Shown piece by piece: positions 61,610-64,000 of a DNA stretch of 64,000 bases (positions within the stretch are counted from its first letter, which is position 1; each line of letters opens with the position of its first letter). The notes beneath the pieces were generated by a model. That model was not told where the DNA came from. It worked only from the letters and a program-made list of their open reading frames with translations, and did no database searches. The stretch lies in the NCBI RefSeq assembly GCF_031432315.1, contig NZ_JAVKGO010000002.1, positions 1-64,000 on the forward strand, written 5' to 3'. This DNA is from Serpentinicella sp031432315 (lineage in GTDB: Bacteria > Bacillota > Clostridia > Peptostreptococcales > Natronincolaceae). The translations under genes and the position numbers were made by a program.

Positions 61610-63958
61610 TTGAGTGTAGATATAAAGTTAAAAAAAGAATTAATATTAGAAGGCTTAGATTGTGCAAATTGTGCTACAAAAATAGAGTCGGAAGTTAATA
61701 AAATTGATGGGGTAGTTGCTTCTGTAAATTTTATTACAAAGACACTTACCGTTGAAGTTGATAACAATATTAATTTAGATGGTATATTAGTAACTGTAAA
61801 TGCGATTGTAAATCGTCATGAACCACATGTTGTAATTAAAGAAAAAAAGATAACAAAAGGTGAAAAAAAGTCTTTAGTACTAGTTGGGTTAGGATGTGCA
61901 AACTGCGCTACAAAAATTGAAAGTCAAATAAAAAACCTTGCTGGTGTAAAAAAAGCAAGTGTTGACTTTGTATCAAGAAAATTAATGATTGAAGCAAATA
62001 ATAAATCGGATTTAAAAAGGATTGTTGAAGAAGCAGAAGTTATTATTAAAAAAATAGAGCCGGATGTAAAAGTTATAGCAGTAGAAGAAAACCTGAATAA
62101 AGAAAATGATCATGAGGTAAATAACAATAAAAATGAATTAATTAAACTTGCTGTAGGGGGAACTTTATTCGGTATTGGCTTGATTTTAGATTTATCAAGT
62201 TCCCTTAACCTCATGATATTTTTATTAAGTTATATGATCGTTGGAGGAGAAATTGTACTTAAAGCTACAAATAATATAAGAAGAGGCCAAGTGTTTGATG
62301 AAAACTTTTTAATGAGTATTGCAACCATTGGTGCATTCATCATTGGAGAGTACCCAGAAGGGGTAGCAGTGATGCTGTTTTACAAAGTAGGAGCATTTTT
62401 TCAAGATTTAGCTGTTAACCGTTCAAGAAGATCTATTAGTGCATTGATGGATATAAGACCGGATTTTGCAAGGGTCATCAATAATGGAGAGGAAAATCAG
62501 GTATCCCCTGAAGATGTAAATGTTGGAGATATGATTATTGTAAAACCAGGAGAAAAGGTACCATTAGATGGGAAGGTAGTAGAGGGAAATTCGATGATAG
62601 ATACATCCGCCTTAACCGGAGAATCAATACCAAGAGAAGTTTTAACAGGGGATGATGTATTGAGTGGTTGCATTAATCAAAACGGTGTACTAGTGATAGA
62701 AGTGACAAAGGAATTTAGTCAATCAACGGTATCAAAAATTTTAGATTTAGTTCAAAATGCCGCCAGCAGAAAAGCCCCGACGGAAAACTTTATAACAAAA
62801 TTTTCAAGATATTACACACCTATAGTTGTAGGCATAGCAGTTGTTCTTGCCACGCTACCACCACTTATCCTCCAAGGGGCAACATTTTCTGAGTGGGTGT
62901 ATAGAGCCTTGGTATTTTTAGTTATTTCTTGTCCATGTGCCTTAGTCGTGTCAATCCCACTAGGATTTTTTGGAGGCATAGGAGCAGCCTCTAAAAGAGG
63001 AATATTAGTAAAAGGAAGCAACTACCTAGAAGCATTAAATAATGTAGAAACCATTGTTTTTGATAAAACTGGAACATTAACAAAAGGTGTATTCAACGTA
63101 ACAGAAATCAATCCTATGAGAAATTATACAAAAGAAGGACTATTAAAATATGCCGCATATGGTGAAAGTTACTCAAATCATCCAATTGCAACATCAATTC
63201 TAAAAGCCTATGGAAAAGATGTAGATAAGAGAAAAATTGAAGCTTATGAAGAGATTCCTGGCCATGGGGTTAAAGTAAAGATTGAAGGAGATGAAATACT
63301 CGTTGGCAATATTAAATTAATGCATCGAGAGAATATTGTATTTAAAGAGCTGGAGTCAACAGGAACACAAGTACACGTAGCACTTAACAAAGTATATGCC
63401 GGTAACATTGTAATTGCAGATGAGGTTAAGAAAGATTCCGAACATGCAATAAAGGAACTTAAAAATCTAGCAGTGAAAAACAGAGTAATGCTCACTGGAG
63501 ACACAAATGCTGTTGCACAGAAGATCGGCAAGCAGTTAGGGATAAACAATGTGTTTGCAGAGTTACTGCCCACTGAAAAAGTCGAAAAACTTGAATTGCT
63601 TTATAAATCTGTCAAAGGAAAACTCGTGTTTGTTGGCGATGGTATTAATGATGCTCCGGTGCTGGCAAGAGCAGATATTGGGGTAGCAATGGGAGGCTTA
63701 GGTTCTGACGCTGCTATAGAAGCAGCAGATATTGTCATTATGACTGACGAACCTTCTAAGATCGCTACTGCAATAAAAATAGCAAGAAGAACAAGAAAAA
63801 TCGTATGGCAAAATATTGTTTTTGCTATGGGGGTAAAAATATTATTTTTAGCATTAGGTGCCTTAGGCGTTGCTTCACTATGGGAAGCTGTATTTGCAGA
63901 CGTTGGTGTATCGGTGATTGCAGTATTAAATGCCATGAGAGTCATGAGGCCTGATTAA
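61610..63958 (+). CDS. cadA: P1B-type heavy-metal ATPase (CadA/ZntA-like)
   Basis: The protein is 782 residues. Two N-terminal HMA domains with GLDCANC (Cys18/Cys21) and GLGCANC (Cys96/Cys99), eight membrane segments with the CPC motif (Cys441-Pro-Cys443), phosphorylated Asp485 in DKTGTLT, and the hinge motif VGDGINDAPVL. The TM-embedded CPC and CadC-like partner suggest Zn/Cd/Pb export. TTG 61610 follows AAGGAGG. The window ends 42 bases later with no further gene start. Confidence 0.95.
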   Translation: MSVDIKLKKELILEGLDCANCATKIESEVNKIDGVVASVNFITKTLTVEVDNNINLDGILVTVNAIVNRHEPHVVIKEKKITKGEKKSLVLVGLGCANCATKIESQIKNLAGVKKASVDFVSRKLMIEANNKSDLKRIVEEAEVIIKKIEPDVKVIAVEENLNKENDHEVNNNKNELIKLAVGGTLFGIGLILDLSSSLNLMIFLLSYMIVGGEIVLKATNNIRRGQVFDENFLMSIATIGAFIIGEYPEGVAVMLFYKVGAFFQDLAVNRSRRSISALMDIRPDFARVINNGEENQVSPEDVNVGDMIIVKPGEKVPLDGKVVEGNSMIDTSALTGESIPREVLTGDDVLSGCINQNGVLVIEVTKEFSQSTVSKILDLVQNAASRKAPTENFITKFSRYYTPIVVGIAVVLATLPPLILQGATFSEWVYRALVFLVISCPCALVVSIPLGFFGGIGAASKRGILVKGSNYLEALNNVETIVFDKTGTLTKGVFNVTEINPMRNYTKEGLLKYAAYGESYSNHPIATSILKAYGKDVDKRKIEAYEEIPGHGVKVKIEGDEILVGNIKLMHRENIVFKELESTGTQVHVALNKVYAGNIVIADEVKKDSEHAIKELKNLAVKNRVMLTGDTNAVAQKIGKQLGINNVFAELLPTEKVEKLELLYKSVKGKLVFVGDGINDAPVLARADIGVAMGGLGSDAAIEAADIVIMTDEPSKIATAIKIARRTRKIVWQNIVFAMGVKILFLALGALGVASLWEAVFADVGVSVIAVLNAMRVMRPD

Positions 63959-64000
63959 TACTGTAATTACTCTTAAAAAACAAAAGTGTGAAAAAGAACC

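Noticed and set aside
1..64000. CRISPR array, prophage, integron or tRNA genes
   Set aside because: No regularly spaced repeats, phage structural genes, integrase or cloverleaf sequences were seen on either strand.

Overview
The window is low-GC DNA, apart from one GC-richer gene near 5.7-7.1 kb. It has strong Shine-Dalgarno sites, frequent TTG starts and many intrinsic terminators. The gene content (anaerobic CO dehydrogenase, an FeFe hydrogenase-family protein, an Fe-S aldo/keto reductase, LysM-CAP and clostripain-family proteins) points to a strictly anaerobic, probably spore-forming member of the Clostridia. An Alkaliphilus/Natronincola-like relative is my guess; no rRNA or tRNA is present to fix the taxonomy. 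The sequence holds a 99-base run of N at 33045-33143.

Layout. 1-13.1 kb is accessory and partly decayed. It has three dead copies of a REP-associated (IS200/Y1-type) transposase, a small membrane protein broken by one in-frame stop, and a lipoprotein with a decayed paralogue 10 kb away. It also has a LysM-CAP secreted protein, a GC-rich 12-TM LuxR regulator that looks acquired, and an unassigned operon (membrane protein, 900-residue secreted protein, lipoprotein) lying between gene remnants. 13.3-22.3 kb holds a membrane MutS-like ATPase, an amino-acid oxidase-like and 2-hydroxyacid dehydrogenase pair, a DJ-1/PfpI protein, and a degenerate ScdA/Ric di-iron protein divergent from an FeFe hydrogenase with group B-like H-cluster loops. 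22.8-33.3 kb holds gamma-glutamyltransferase with two tandem lactate-permease paralogues, a UbiA prenyltransferase, a patatin-like lipase, and a NarL-type two-component pair followed by an FMN-binding lipoprotein behind a Rex-like palindrome.

34-46.9 kb is mostly housekeeping and metabolism: a BASS transporter, a frameshifted aldehyde dehydrogenase, a membrane-anchored trypsin-like protease, a small FMN-binding protein, DAHP synthase, a Nudix hydrolase, CooS, exonuclease III and a cyclic 2,3-diphosphoglycerate synthase-family P-loop protein. 47-51 kb is a cluster of cysteine-rich proteins with no visible signal peptides. Two share a domain, and the last gene is a C11 (clostripain-family) peptidase; this is the best candidate here for an undescribed system, possibly a spore or cell-surface assembly set. 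51.1-53.8 kb is an OmpR-type two-component system and a DUF2680 secreted protein whose promoters share a motif at identical spacing. 53.8-59.7 kb holds a flavin disulfide oxidoreductase, a permease made as two half-proteins, and an ABC exporter with two small downstream ORFs. 59.8-64 kb holds an Fe-S aldo/keto reductase and an ArsR/CadC-type regulator with a P1B metal ATPase behind a 16-bp perfect inverted-repeat operator.

Working picture: an energy-limited anaerobe that handles CO, hydrogen-linked electrons, lactate or amino-acid-derived acids and surface flavoproteins, with an accessory left end undergoing decay.
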